DNA from: Sva-07 sp963728355
GTDB lineage: Bacteria; Actinomycetota; Acidimicrobiia; Acidimicrobiales; Ilumatobacteraceae
Length of the DNA: 64,000 bases
Reading direction: 5' to 3'
NCBI GenBank assembly: GCA_963728355.1
Contig: CAVSJQ010000002.1
Span: 186,001 to 250,000 of the forward strand
Numbering within the stretch: the stretch's first letter is position 1; every line of letters begins with the position of its first letter. A program made the position numbers and the translations under genes. Under the pieces are notes generated by a model. That model worked only from the letters and a program-made list of their open reading frames with translations, was not told the DNA's origin and did not search any database. Shown here piece after piece: positions 34,801-44,430 of the stretch.

Positions 34801-35824
34801 CGATCGTTCGGGCATCGCGCTGGTCTGGAACGTGGTTCCCCCGAGTGGATCACCGCTGCCCCTGGTGAGGGCGGCCGAGAATCCCGAGACCCATGCCCAG
34901 TTCGGCGATCGGGCCGTGCTCCTCGCAGATCGGTCGGGGGGCGGGGTCCTCGTCGAGCCGGCGAGCGGTCGGACGATCGTCGAGTTCGGGCTCACGGGGG
35001 AGCGCCGCGATCTCGACGTGGTCGCATCAGAAGCAGCTGGGATCTTCGTCGCACCGTCCGACGGCGGCGTTCGTGTGTACGACGTCGATGAACGCCGATG
35101 GATCGGCGAGTTCGGCGTCGACGGTATTCAGCGACCGCTGGCGTTGTCGGCGGACGGGACGAGACTGCTCGCGGGGACCGCTGCCTCGTCGAGCGCCGAC
35201 GATGCGCCGGCGACCGTCATGATCGACACGACGACGGGTGCGGTGTTGTGGCGTCTCGACCGGTTCTCGACGGATTCGGCCCTGATCATCGGAGACGTGG
35301 TCGTGCTGGCGGGCTTCCGGGGTGAGGGGTTCACGAACAGGCTGGTCGTGCTCGACGGAGTGACCGGGGAGCGGCGATTCGAGAGCACGCGATCGTGGAC
35401 GACGCCGGCCATGGCCGCGTCGCCCGACGGACGCCGTGTCGCGACGTTGCGAGACGACGGCACGATCACGATCTACGACCTCGACCAGTTCGTCGAGAGC
35501 CCGACGGGGCAGGCGGTCGTGGTCTCCGCCTCCATGGACGACACATTCGGCGCACAGCTCGTCTACTCCTCCGACGGATCGATCCTCTTCGGCGCCGGTA
35601 TCGACGGCACGGTGCATGCCTGGAGTGCCGAGACCCTCGACGAACTCTGGTCGATCGACGCCGGTACGGCGGCGCCCGGTCTGCGCGTGAGCGACGATCT
35701 GTTGTGGTTCGGCGTACCGGTCGACGCCGGACCCGCAGCGACGCGGGGTTCGGTCTCGCTGCGATCCCGTTCGATCAGCACTCGATCGCCGAGTGGGCCG
35801 CCGCCACCGTCACCCGCGAGCTGA
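31607..35824 (+). CDS. C-terminal fragment: rest of kinase-like domain, STAND ATPase, TM and WD40-like repeats
   Basis: A long open frame whose first 35 residues are the out-of-frame reading of the kinase. Meaningful sequence starts at about 31713 (GIVHGDLNSTKVLLDDD). The kinase catalytic loop reads HGDLNSTKV and the DFG Asp is at 31784. The ATPase has GPSGSGKSSLVKAG and LLLVVDQFEELF. Transmembrane residues are LVAGFATLAAVAIGVAAMAV, then an Ala/Glu coiled coil, then repeats with SPDGRLGVA, SPNGKWWATA, SPNGDLVAYG and SPDGRRVAT, typical of WD40 blades. The last 25 residues (RSRSISTRSPSG and on) are out of frame. Such proteins are thought to be membrane-bound signal sensors. Confidence 0.65.
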   Translation: MAATCADRSTRHGGIRQQRCVCSTRWDPRSDMRTAAGIVHGDLNSTKVLLDDDANAYLFDFGIARRRVNDAESDRGVADDIRSFGFLVHELFTGSRTGAGEPADSVHWMRDDLPQGLDDVIACATDPDPARRYGRIDDCLRALRQAFGADVTTGPASPDVDVDVRNPYKGLRAFAEVDADDYFGRDRLVEQLSQRVAGNRLTVVVGPSGSGKSSLVKAGLVPRLRRDGIRPGRPTLVTEMYPGSYPFEELEAALLRVAVDRPDDLLDELIADDRGLLRATKQILPDDDSELLLVVDQFEELFSLTADASVRRLFLDNLVTIGHDERSRVRLVLTMRADFFDHPLEHPAFGELMAASLVTIAMPDHDDLAQAISEPARLAGLELEAGLVPIITRDVAGEPGALPLMQYALTELVGARLGRQLTIDAYERTGGVIGALSSRAEDIYVGLPPSAQRVAEEVFVHLVAVDEDSDDTRRRVRRSELDAMGFNANALDNVIAAFGSFRLLSFDHDPVTRGQTIEVAHEALIREWPRFRTWIDRRREELVLQRRLQVAAVDWDSSGREPSFLLNGGRLEQYERWFASTELRIGGLEREFLDEARRRETDANASAARRRHRLVAGFATLAAVAIGVAAMAVVQRNRADDAATVAEVAAAEAESQRSVAEQATNEAEVLRTTAERRALIDSARAAGLTAAELADEDPEAAVLVGLEAEALAEEAGVVLPEVVSGLWEAANAERGRRRLIRTRFDVGPQEFGLFGQGVSPSPDGRLGVATLAEQRIAKEVLLGPEVVSKWASTTTISDLSSGETVSTLAGGEGLPLYSTWDPVSSEVVTANGDGSVTWWDPVRGEPLRREQLTDGPLWHVTLDGNRLATSENVDQTDGRSIAVLRDRASLQPIVAVPDSLWSTLSPNGKWWATASIRGEIIVHDARDGAEVLRTQPTDWPEAALRSADWAGEDDAMWLVRNGALIRVELNSGGLQSVGPPELYANGGCCASAASRQRGTSPLVVAGVPPRVRTSPNGDLVAYGASDARVYIRSAATDQRVIVLEGHASAVDSVEWLPDGSGLVSVDRSGIALVWNVVPPSGSPLPLVRAAENPETHAQFGDRAVLLADRSGGGVLVEPASGRTIVEFGLTGERRDLDVVASEAAGIFVAPSDGGVRVYDVDERRWIGEFGVDGIQRPLALSADGTRLLAGTAASSSADDAPATVMIDTTTGAVLWRLDRFSTDSALIIGDVVVLAGFRGEGFTNRLVVLDGVTGERRFESTRSWTTPAMAASPDGRRVATLRDDGTITIYDLDQFVESPTGQAVVVSASMDDTFGAQLVYSSDGSILFGAGIDGTVHAWSAETLDELWSIDAGTAAPGLRVSDDLLWFGVPVDAGPAATRGSVSLRSRSISTRSPSGPPPPSPAS

Positions 35825-35906
35825 CCGACGACGAGTGTCAGCAGTACCTCGAACGCGCCTGCGCCGTTCGCGTCGACCGATGAACCGACGCGACCCACCC
35901 CTCCCA

Positions 35907-35958
35907 CGTTCGTGGTGCATTCCCGGCGGGCCGCCCCGCCCCAATCCTCACGCAAACG
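35907..35958. repeat. 52-bp dispersed palindromic repeat, copy 2
   Basis: The ends are CGTTCGTG and CGCAAACG; the inner stem is GGCGGG/CCCGCC. Its right arm supplies the last codons and the stop of otsB, which reads in from the other strand. Confidence 0.8.
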
Positions 35959-36706
35959 TGGTGGCGAGAGCCCGGAGGAAGGCGAGGACGGCGGCAGGGT
36001 CGCGCAGACGGAGGCGGGCGATCGTGTCGGCGTCGCCGACCTTGATCGTGATGTCGTCGGGTCCGAGCCGGGCGAACGCATCCTCATCGGTCACGTCGTC
36101 GCCGGCGAACACGGTGGTGGCGACGCCGACACGCTTGGCCAGTTCCACGAGGGCACTGCCCTTGTCGGCGTGTCGGGTGAAGGCCTCCAACACGCCGCTG
36201 CCGGCTTTGGTGGCTGCGCCCTCGATCTCGACGACCGCCTCGGCGAAATCGCCGAGGGCGCGCCGGCCCGCCGCATCGTCGGCCTGACGGACGTGCAGCA
36301 CCACGCTGGCCGGCTTGCGCTCGACCCAGGCGCCGTCGCCTGCGCGCTCGGCGGCGCGGGTGGCCGCATCGTCGAGTCGGGCGAGACGGCGGCGCTCGTC
36401 GGCGTCGAGTGGCGTCAACGGCCGGTCGCGGGTTTCCATGCCGTGCGAGCCGATCACGTCGACGTCGTCGCCGAAGCCGAACTGCGCCAACCCGGCCAGC
36501 GATCGACCGGACACCACGGCGACGTGGAGTCCGTCGAGGACGGCAACGGCGCTGACGGCGGCCGCCATCCCGGCGAGCAGCTCGGCATCGTCGGCGTGAT
36601 CGACGATCGGCGCCAGTACACCGTCGACATCGAGGCCGACCAGCACCGGGCGGCGGCACGAGGCGACGAGGCGAGCGGTGGCGCCGGGGTCGTCGTAGTG
36701 GATCAC
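35948..36706 (-). CDS. otsB: Trehalose-6-phosphate phosphatase
   Basis: A 252-residue HAD-fold phosphatase that converts trehalose-6-phosphate to trehalose. The nucleophile motif is LVGLDVDGVLAPIVD (a DxD variant of the usual DYDGTL), motif II is VVSGR, then the catalytic Lys region HADKGSALVELA and motif IV FAGDDVTDEDAF. GTG 36706 lies 13 bases after the otsA stop. The final residues ATTFA and the stop are encoded within a copy of the 52-bp repeat, so the natural C-terminus has been replaced or formed by that element. Confidence 0.9.
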   Translation of the reverse strand: MIHYDDPGATARLVASCRRPVLVGLDVDGVLAPIVDHADDAELLAGMAAAVSAVAVLDGLHVAVVSGRSLAGLAQFGFGDDVDVIGSHGMETRDRPLTPLDADERRRLARLDDAATRAAERAGDGAWVERKPASVVLHVRQADDAAGRRALGDFAEAVVEIEGAATKAGSGVLEAFTRHADKGSALVELAKRVGVATTVFAGDDVTDEDAFARLGPDDITIKVGDADTIARLRLRDPAAVLAFLRALATTFA

Positions 36707-36719
36707 GGCGCCGGTCTGC

Positions 36720-38152
<1,433 letters not shown>

Positions 38153-38156
<4 letters not shown>

Positions 38157-39319
38157 TCGACTCGGGCCAGCGCCTGTTCGAGGTCGGCGACCAGGTCGGC
38201 GGCGTCCTCGATGCCGACCGAGAGCCGCACCAGATTGTCGGGTACTTCGAGGGGCGAACCGGCCGCGGACGCATGCGTCATCGCGCCCGGATGCTCGATC
38301 AGGCTCTCCACGGCGCCGAGGGACTCGGCGAGGGTGAAGACCTCGGTGGAATCCGCGACGGTCATCGCTGCGTGCATGCCCGCCTTGACCGTGAACGACA
38401 CCATGCCGCCGAAATCGCGCATCTGCTTGGCGGCGGCGGCATGTCCCGGGTGGTCCGGGAGCTGCGGATACAGCACGCGCTCGACGGCGGGGTGTCCGAT
38501 CAGCAGATCGACGACCGCTCGGGCGTTCTCGCAGTGGCGGTCCATCCGCACCGCCAGCGTCTTGACGCCGCGCAGGACCAGATAGCAGTCGAACGGTGCC
38601 GGGACGGCGCCCGCAGCGTTCTGCGTGAAGCGCAGGCGGTCGGCCAGTTCGTCATCGTTCACGGCGACGAATCCGCCGATCACGTCGCTGTGGCCGCCGA
38701 GATACTTGGTGGCGGAGTGCACGACGACGTCGGCGCCGAGCGTCAACGGCTGCTGCAGGTACGGGGTGGCGAAGGTGTTGTCGACGATGGTGATCGCACC
38801 ACGGTTCGCCGCGAGCTCCGCGATCGCCTCGATGTCGAAGCACGTGAGCAGTGGGTTGGTGGGCGTCTCGAGCCAGACCAGTCCGACGTCGTCGGGCCAG
38901 TTGGTGCGCAGTGCGTCGAGGTCGGTGAGGTCGACCGCCGTCCACGGGAACCCGAGCGGGCTCCAGACCTTGGAGATCAGCCGGAAGGTGCCGCCGTAGG
39001 CGTCGTTGCCGAGCAGGATCCGCTGCCCCGGGCGGAGGAGTCGCAGGATGTTGTCCTCGGCGGCCAGGCCGCTCGCGAAGGCGAGACCGTGGGCCGCATT
39101 CTCCAGGGATGCGACCTGGGTCTCCAGCGCCGACCGGGTGGGATTTCCGGAGCGCGAGTACTCGAAGCCCTTGTGGCCGCCGACGCCGTCCTGGGCGAAG
39201 GTGGTCGACAACGAGATCGGTGTGACCACGGCACCCGTGGTCGGTTCGGGATCCTGGCCGGCGTGGATCGCCCGGGTGGCGAAACCGTGGCGTGTGGTCG
39301 ATTCGTCGAGATCACCCAT
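38153..39319 (-). CDS. metB: Cystathionine gamma-synthase/gamma-lyase family PLP enzyme
   Basis: A 388-residue PLP enzyme of the Cys/Met metabolism family. It has FATRAIHAGQDPEPTTGAV, the Tyr-rich FEYSRSGNPTR, SGLAAEDNIL, YGGTFRL, LETPTNPLL and the PLP lysine motif HSATKYLGGHSDVIGG (Lys near residue 200). The family covers both cystathionine gamma-synthase (MetB) and gamma-lyase (MetC/CTH), which sequence alone does not separate. Because cystathionine beta-synthase is encoded immediately upstream with an 8-base overlap, gamma-lyase activity in reverse transsulfuration is the more likely role. Confidence 0.85.
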
Positions 39320-40760
39320 CGATGGACACCGTACCGGAGCCACCCTCCAGGGCGGCTTCCGCGACGGCGCTGAAGTACGCGAGGACGTCGGTGCGGGTGA
39401 GCACACTCAGCGGCCGACCGCCCGACAGCACCAGCAGTGCCGGTGCGGTCTCGAGCATCGCGACGGCGAGTTCGAGTTTCTGGCCGACGCCGATCGTCGG
39501 CAGTTTGGGGCCCATCACCTTCTCGACCGGCGTCGACATGACGCCGGGGTCGCGGTGGATCGCTTCCATCAGCTCGAGTTCGTCGATCGAGCCCGACACC
39601 TCGGCGGCGGCGAACGGCGGCGTGTTCTTGCACACCGGCAGCTGGCTGACGCCGGTGGAGCGCATCAGCTCGATCGCCTCGGACACCCGCTGGTGCGGGT
39701 TGACGTAGAGGAGGTTCTCGATCGAGGCGTTGCGGGTGTCGAGCACGGCGCCGACGCACTGCTCGCACTCGCGCAGGAAGCCGAAGTTGGCCATCCAGTC
39801 GTCGTCGAACACCCGCGACAGGTAGCCGCGGCCGGTGTCCGGGTTGAACACGACCACGACGTCGTCCGGGCCGGCGGCCTTCGCGACCTTGATGGCGGCG
39901 GCGACGGCCATGCCGCCCGAGCCGCCGATCAGGATGCCCTCGCGCTGGCTGACGTAGCGGGCAGTGAGGAAGCTCTCCTCGTCGCTGATCGGGATGATGT
40001 CGTCGAGCAACTCCGGTTCCCAGGCGGCGGGGAAGAAGTCCTCGCCGACACCCTCGACCAGGTACGGCCGGCCGGAGCCGCCGGAGAAGACCGAGCCCTC
40101 CGGGTCGGCGGCGATGATCTTGACAGCGGGGTTCATCGACTTCAGGTAGCGCGCGACGCCGGTGATCGACCCGCAGGTTCCGGCACCGGCGATGAAGTGG
40201 GTGATGCGCCCCGCGGTCTGACGCCAGATCTCGGGGCCGGTCGTCTTGACGTGTGCTTCGGGATTGTGCGGGTTCTGGTACTGGTTCGGCCGGAATGCGC
40301 CGAGCTCGTTGGTCAGCCGCTCGGCGACGCTGTAATAGCTCTGCGGATCGTCGGGTTCGACGGCCACCGGGCACACGACGACCTCGGCGCCGTAGGCCCG
40401 CAGCAACGACACCTTCTCGGGGGCCACCTTGTCGGTCATCACGAACACACAGTGGTAGCCACGTTGTGCGGCGACGATGGCGAGGCCGACGCCGGTGTTG
40501 CCGCTCGTCGGCTCGACGATCGTGCCGCCCGGCTGCAGTAGTCCTTCGCGTTCCGCGGCGAGGATCATCTCGAGCGCGGGGCGGTCCTTGGCCGAACCAC
40601 CCGGGTTCGTCGCCTCGTTCTTCATCGCGAACACGCACTCGATGCCTTCGAGTTCGCTGAGCCGCTTGAGGCGGATCAGGGGCGTGTTGCCGATCGTGTC
40701 GATCACCGAATCGACGATCTCGGTGCCGGCAAGTCGAGGGTCGGCGCCGTCGTGGGTCAT
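39312..40760 (-). CDS. cbs: Cystathionine beta-synthase with CBS-domain pair
   Basis: A 482-residue fold-type II PLP enzyme that condenses homocysteine and serine to cystathionine. The N-terminal catalytic part has TIGNTPLIRL, the PLP Lys in NPGGSAKDRPALEM, the substrate loop TSGNTGVGLA and the phosphate loop GAGTCGSITG. The C-terminal 130 residues hold a CBS pair (ENLLYVNPHQRVSEAIELM and PKLPTIGVGQKLELAVAML), usually binding adenosyl ligands. No N-terminal haem motif is present. It heads the cbs-metB-otsA-otsB operon and has a leaderless-type promoter seven bases from its ATG. Confidence 0.93.
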   Translation of the reverse strand: MTHDGADPRLAGTEIVDSVIDTIGNTPLIRLKRLSELEGIECVFAMKNEATNPGGSAKDRPALEMILAAEREGLLQPGGTIVEPTSGNTGVGLAIVAAQRGYHCVFVMTDKVAPEKVSLLRAYGAEVVVCPVAVEPDDPQSYYSVAERLTNELGAFRPNQYQNPHNPEAHVKTTGPEIWRQTAGRITHFIAGAGTCGSITGVARYLKSMNPAVKIIAADPEGSVFSGGSGRPYLVEGVGEDFFPAAWEPELLDDIIPISDEESFLTARYVSQREGILIGGSGGMAVAAAIKVAKAAGPDDVVVVFNPDTGRGYLSRVFDDDWMANFGFLRECEQCVGAVLDTRNASIENLLYVNPHQRVSEAIELMRSTGVSQLPVCKNTPPFAAAEVSGSIDELELMEAIHRDPGVMSTPVEKVMGPKLPTIGVGQKLELAVAMLETAPALLVLSGGRPLSVLTRTDVLAYFSAVAEAALEGGSGTVSIDG

Positions 40761-40767
40761 GCGCCCG

Positions 40768-40773
40768 ACAGTA
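40768..40773 (-). promoter_or_regulatory. Leaderless -10 box of the cbs operon
   Basis: TACTGT on the minus strand, seven bases before ATG 40760. Confidence 0.5.
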
Positions 40774-40830
40774 CCCGCCGAACAGCGATCCGAAGACCGT
40801 CGAGCTGCAACCCGTTCATCGGGCGACCGC

Positions 40831-41184
40831 TCACCCGAAGACTTTGCCCGCGAGCCGTTCGGCGATGCCCGGCTCGGGTGGTTGGAATCCCTCCGGGAGC
40901 AGTTCGGGATGGCTGGCGCTCAGGTAGGCGACGAGTTCGCCGGCCGACGGGTTGACGAAACCCCGTTCGCCGATCACGACGGTCGGTACCGTCTCGTTGC
41001 CGCGGGCGTGCGCTCGCACGATCGCGGCGTCGGCAGGGTCGTCCCAGATGTTGTGCTCGACGCGGTCGATGCCGAGCTTGTCGAGCTTTCGCTGCAGCAT
41101 GGAACAGAAGCCGCAGCCCGGACGCCAGTAGAGGTCGATGTGTTCTGCGGAGGCGGTGCCGGTTGAGGACGTGTCGTCGGCCAT
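40831..41184 (-). CDS. mrx: Mycoredoxin-type glutaredoxin
   Basis: A 117-residue thiol oxidoreductase. The active site is YWRPGCGFCSML, and the cis-Pro loop TVPTVVIGERGFVNPSAGEL is typical of mycoredoxins, which reduce mycothiol mixed disulfides. A 13-residue polar lead precedes the thioredoxin fold and a Pro-rich 20-residue tail follows. It suggests mycothiol as the cell thiol. It lies 70 bases upstream of cbs on the same strand, so sulfur metabolism and redox genes cluster here. Confidence 0.88.
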   Translation of the reverse strand: MADDTSSTGTASAEHIDLYWRPGCGFCSMLQRKLDKLGIDRVEHNIWDDPADAAIVRAHARGNETVPTVVIGERGFVNPSAGELVAYLSASHPELLPEGFQPPEPGIAERLAGKVFG

Positions 41185-41270
41185 GCCGGGTGCAACGGCC
41201 GTGCGGCGGTTCTATTCCCCGAGGCCCGGGTCGTGGGAGTCGATCCGCCCGCCCGGCCGCTGACCTCTCC

Positions 41271-41322
41271 CGTTTGCGCGACATTCCGGGTGGGGCGGGC
41301 CACCCGAATCCTCACGCAAACG
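41271..41322. repeat. 52-bp dispersed palindromic repeat, copy 3
   Basis: The ends CGTTTGCG and CGCAAACG are perfectly complementary, and the inner stem CGGGTGG/CCACCCG is also perfect. This is the most regular copy, and the only one between divergent genes (mrx and the M24 peptidase). Confidence 0.85.
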
Positions 41323-41388
41323 TCGGGTTCTCCCTCTGGTCGGGGGCTGGACGGGCCCCGGGGGAAATGGTGCTGGCAGACTGGGGCG

Positions 41389-42504
41389 ATGAGTTCGCCG
41401 AACGTCGATCCGTCCGTCTATCTCGATCGGCTCGCACGGGTCCGATCGGCGATGGCCGAACGCGACATCGACACCCTGCTGCTGTCGGTCGGTCACGATC
41501 TGCCGTATCTGACCGGCTACACGGCGATGCCCCTCGAGCGACTGACGATGCTGGTCGTGCCCCGCGACGCCGACGCCACGATGCTGATCCCCGCCCTGGA
41601 AGCACCGCGGGTCCACGAGGTCGACGGCGCCTTCGAGCTGTTGCCGTGGGGCGAGACGCAGGACCCGACCGCCATCGTCGCCGGGCTGGCGTCGGGTGCG
41701 AAGCGCATCGCCGTGGGCGATCAGATGTGGGCCCGGTTCCTCGTCGAACTGTTGCCGCAACTCCCGGGCGCCGAGTACACGCGAGCCGTCGATGTGGTCG
41801 GCCCGCTGCGGATGGCGAAGGACCAGGCCGAGATCGACGCGCTGGCGGCGGCGGGTGCGGCCGTCGATCGGATCGCCGGAGAACTGCAGCGAGGTGAGAT
41901 CCCCCTGGTCGGTCGCACCGAGGCCGAGGTGTCGGCCCACCTCGGTCGGCGAATCATCGAGGAGGGGCACGACAAGGTCAACTTCGCGATCGTCGCCGCC
42001 GGTGAGAACGCGGCGAGCCCTCACCACCACGCCGGGTCGCGAGTGATCGGTGAGAACGAGATCGTCCTGTGCGACTTCGGCGGCACGATGGCCGGCTACT
42101 GCTCCGACACCACCCGCTGCGTGTTCACCGGGGAACCGACCGCGGACGTCGCGGAGGCGTACGAGGTGCTGCACCATGCCCAACGGGTGGGCGTCGCGGC
42201 GGGGGTCGTCGGCACCCTGTGCGAGGAGGTCGATCGCATGACGCGCCGCGTCATCGACGACGCCGGGTTCGGGGGTTACTTCATCCACCGGACCGGGCAT
42301 GGCATCGGCATGGAGGAGCACGAGGATCCGTACATCGTCGAGGGCAACAGGTTGCCGCTTCGCGAGGGCCACGCCTACAGCGTCGAGCCGGGCATCTACG
42401 TGCCCGGCAAGTGGGGCATGCGCCTCGAGGACATCGTGGTGGCGACCGCCGACGGCCCCGTCGCGCTGAACAACTCGGATCATTCACTCGTCGCGGTGAC
42501 ATGA
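41389..42504 (+). CDS. M24-family Xaa-Pro peptidase
   Basis: A 371-residue metallopeptidase. The N-terminal creatinase-like domain (RLARVRSAMAERDIDTLLLS onward) is followed by the pita-bread catalytic domain with metal ligands in LCDFGGTMAGYCSDTTR (two Asp), HRTGHGIGMEEHEDP (His), SVEPGIYV (Glu) and RLEDIVV (Glu). It is expected to be a cytosolic aminopeptidase that removes residues preceding proline. CAGACT lies six bases before the ATG. Its stop overlaps the start of a secreted SGNH protein (ATGA). Confidence 0.9.
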   Translation: MSSPNVDPSVYLDRLARVRSAMAERDIDTLLLSVGHDLPYLTGYTAMPLERLTMLVVPRDADATMLIPALEAPRVHEVDGAFELLPWGETQDPTAIVAGLASGAKRIAVGDQMWARFLVELLPQLPGAEYTRAVDVVGPLRMAKDQAEIDALAAAGAAVDRIAGELQRGEIPLVGRTEAEVSAHLGRRIIEEGHDKVNFAIVAAGENAASPHHHAGSRVIGENEIVLCDFGGTMAGYCSDTTRCVFTGEPTADVAEAYEVLHHAQRVGVAAGVVGTLCEEVDRMTRRVIDDAGFGGYFIHRTGHGIGMEEHEDPYIVEGNRLPLREGHAYSVEPGIYVPGKWGMRLEDIVVATADGPVALNNSDHSLVAVT

Positions 42505-44426
42505 GTCGCCTCGACGGGCGTGTGAGCCCGGCTCGTGTCGGCCTTGCGCTCGTCGCCCTCGTCTCGGCGCTCGTGGTCAGTGCCAGCCCGCCGGTCGGTG
42601 CGATCGGACCGCGCGGACAACTCGTCGCGCAGGCCGGTGCCGCAGAGGTAGAGGCCGAGACCACCACGCTGGTTCCCCTCCCGCCGTGCCGACTCTTCGA
42701 CGCCCGTCACACGCCGGACCTGGGACGCATCGACGCCGACACGTGGCGCATCAAGGTCACGGGCCGGTGCGGAGTTCCGGCGTCGGCGCGAGCCGTGGCG
42801 ATCAGCCTCGTCGCGACCGGCACGACAGCGCCCGGATTCGTCACGGTGTCTCCCGCCGGCTCGCCACGTCCGGACGCCTCGAACCTCAACTACGAGCGGG
42901 GCAACACCGTGGCGAACTCCGCCGTGGTGAAGCTCGGACCATCGGGATCGATCGACATCTACACCTCCGCCCGGGCCGACGTCATCGTCGACGTCACCGC
43001 AGCGTTCGTCGATGCGCCGAGCGCCGTCGGTGCAGGACGGTTCGTCGCCGTCGATCCGACCCGCGTCGTCGACACCCGGCGCTCCGGCGAACGCGGCGAC
43101 ACCGAGCTCCGGGTCCCGATCCCCGCCGGCGTCCCCGCTGACGCGAGCGCCCTCGCCGTCAGCATCACGGCGGTCGGAGCGGAGACGAGCGGGTTCCTGT
43201 CGGTGTACCCGGCCGGCGGCGCCCGGACGGAGACCTCGGTGGTGAACACTGACGAACACAACGACACCAGGGCAAATGCCGTGTTCGTCTCCGTCGGCGC
43301 CGACGGCTTCATCGTGTTCCGTTCGATGGAGACCGACGTGCTCGTCGACGTGTGGGGCTGGTTCACCGGACCGTCGGCGCCGGCGTCCACCGAGGGATTG
43401 TTCGTCCCGCAGCCGCCGCGGCGGGCCTGGGACTCCCGAGCGAGCTTCGACCCCATCCATCGTGGCGGAACCGTCGAGAAGCAACTCCTGGCGGGGCCGG
43501 CGGCGGCGATCGTCGCCAACGTGACCGTGGTCGACCCGACGGGATGGGGATTCGTGACCGTCTTCGCCGCAGGAACGCCGATACCGGATGTGTCGTCGCT
43601 CAACTATCGATGGCGTCAGCCGGTCGCTGCGCTCACGGTGTCGCGGGTGTCCGATCGAGGTGTCGCGCTGTACTCGTACGCCGGAGCTCACACGATCGTG
43701 GACGTCGCTGGATGGTTCACCGGCACCCCTGCAGCCAGCACGACTCCGCCGCCCGTGAATGCGTTCCCGGCCGGTGACAGCGACGTGCTGATGATCTCCG
43801 ACTCCGCGTTCGCGGGGATCCGGTGGACCGGTGCCCTCCCATTGCTCCAAGGTGCCGTGTGGGATGCTCGCCTCGAGTCGTGTCGCCGGCTGATCGGGGT
43901 GTCGTGTCGCGGCAGAGAGGGCTATTCGCCGCCGACCGCGGTGACGGAGCTGTCGACGGTCGCCCCCGGCGCCTACCGCATCCTGGTCGTCGCCACGGGC
44001 TACAACGACTGGTCGGGGCTGTTCCCCTCGGGCGTCGATGCGGTGATGAGCCGGGCGCGGGCGAAGGGCATCGACCGTGTCGTCTGGTTGACGTATCGGG
44101 AAAAGGTCGGCTACGTGTCGCCGGGAGGAGCCTCGAACCAGGCGACCTTCGCGGCGAACAACGCCCACCTCGTGTCCGTGCTGATGGAGGCGAGGTATCC
44201 CGAGCTCATCCTCGCCGACTGGAACAGCTACTCGCGGTGGCGGCCGTCGTGGGTGACGAGCGACGGGGTCCACCTCACCGCGCAGGGCGCGCCGGAGGCC
44301 GCGATGTACGTGTCACGCAAGCTGGCATTCCTCGAACGGCGACCGTGCCCGCCGGACATCGGCGGTCCGACGACGCCGGGCGGCTGGTGTGCCGATCCGG
44401 ACGAGACCGGACCGCCGCCGGTCTGA
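42501..44426 (+). CDS. Secreted protein: three beta-type repeats plus SGNH hydrolase domain
   Basis: A 641-residue exported protein. A signal peptide (VGLALVALVSALVVSASPPVGA, shown as residues 13-34) is followed by three related blocks of about 110 residues. Each starts with a CRLFDAR-, TRVVDTR- or RRAWDSR-like phrase, contains GFVTVSPAG/GFLSVYPAG/GFVTVFAAG and ends in VDVTAAF, VDVWGWF or VDVAGWF. The C-terminal 220 residues resemble an SGNH hydrolase with ISDSAFAG for the Ser, NDW in the middle and SDGVHLTAQG for Asp-His. An esterase or deacetylase acting on wall or extracellular polymers is likely. Translation is coupled to the M24 peptidase. Confidence 0.8.
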   Translation: MSRLDGRVSPARVGLALVALVSALVVSASPPVGAIGPRGQLVAQAGAAEVEAETTTLVPLPPCRLFDARHTPDLGRIDADTWRIKVTGRCGVPASARAVAISLVATGTTAPGFVTVSPAGSPRPDASNLNYERGNTVANSAVVKLGPSGSIDIYTSARADVIVDVTAAFVDAPSAVGAGRFVAVDPTRVVDTRRSGERGDTELRVPIPAGVPADASALAVSITAVGAETSGFLSVYPAGGARTETSVVNTDEHNDTRANAVFVSVGADGFIVFRSMETDVLVDVWGWFTGPSAPASTEGLFVPQPPRRAWDSRASFDPIHRGGTVEKQLLAGPAAAIVANVTVVDPTGWGFVTVFAAGTPIPDVSSLNYRWRQPVAALTVSRVSDRGVALYSYAGAHTIVDVAGWFTGTPAASTTPPPVNAFPAGDSDVLMISDSAFAGIRWTGALPLLQGAVWDARLESCRRLIGVSCRGREGYSPPTAVTELSTVAPGAYRILVVATGYNDWSGLFPSGVDAVMSRARAKGIDRVVWLTYREKVGYVSPGGASNQATFAANNAHLVSVLMEARYPELILADWNSYSRWRPSWVTSDGVHLTAQGAPEAAMYVSRKLAFLERRPCPPDIGGPTTPGGWCADPDETGPPPV

Positions 44427-44430
44427 TCGT

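Larger units (their letters stand above)
30448..35883 (+). pseudogene. SARP/BTAD - kinase-like - STAND ATPase - TM - WD40 giant gene, broken by two frameshifts
   Basis: Reading across two single-base shifts gives one protein of about 1,811 residues. Order: OmpR-type winged helix plus BTAD (30570-31280), kinase-like domain (31363-32045), nSTAND1-type ATPase (32102-33300, Walker A 32222-32245, Walker B Asp 32491), a membrane helix (33447-33510) with a following coiled coil, a propeller of WD40-like repeats (33840-35700) and a closing TRELTDDECQQYL motif. Shift 1 is an extra A at 31717/31718, inside the kinase just before the catalytic loop. Shift 2 is a missing base in GGGG at 35744-35747, just before the last 45 residues. 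The domains remain well conserved, so the damage is recent, or it is sequencing error in short homopolymers. Confidence 0.75.
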
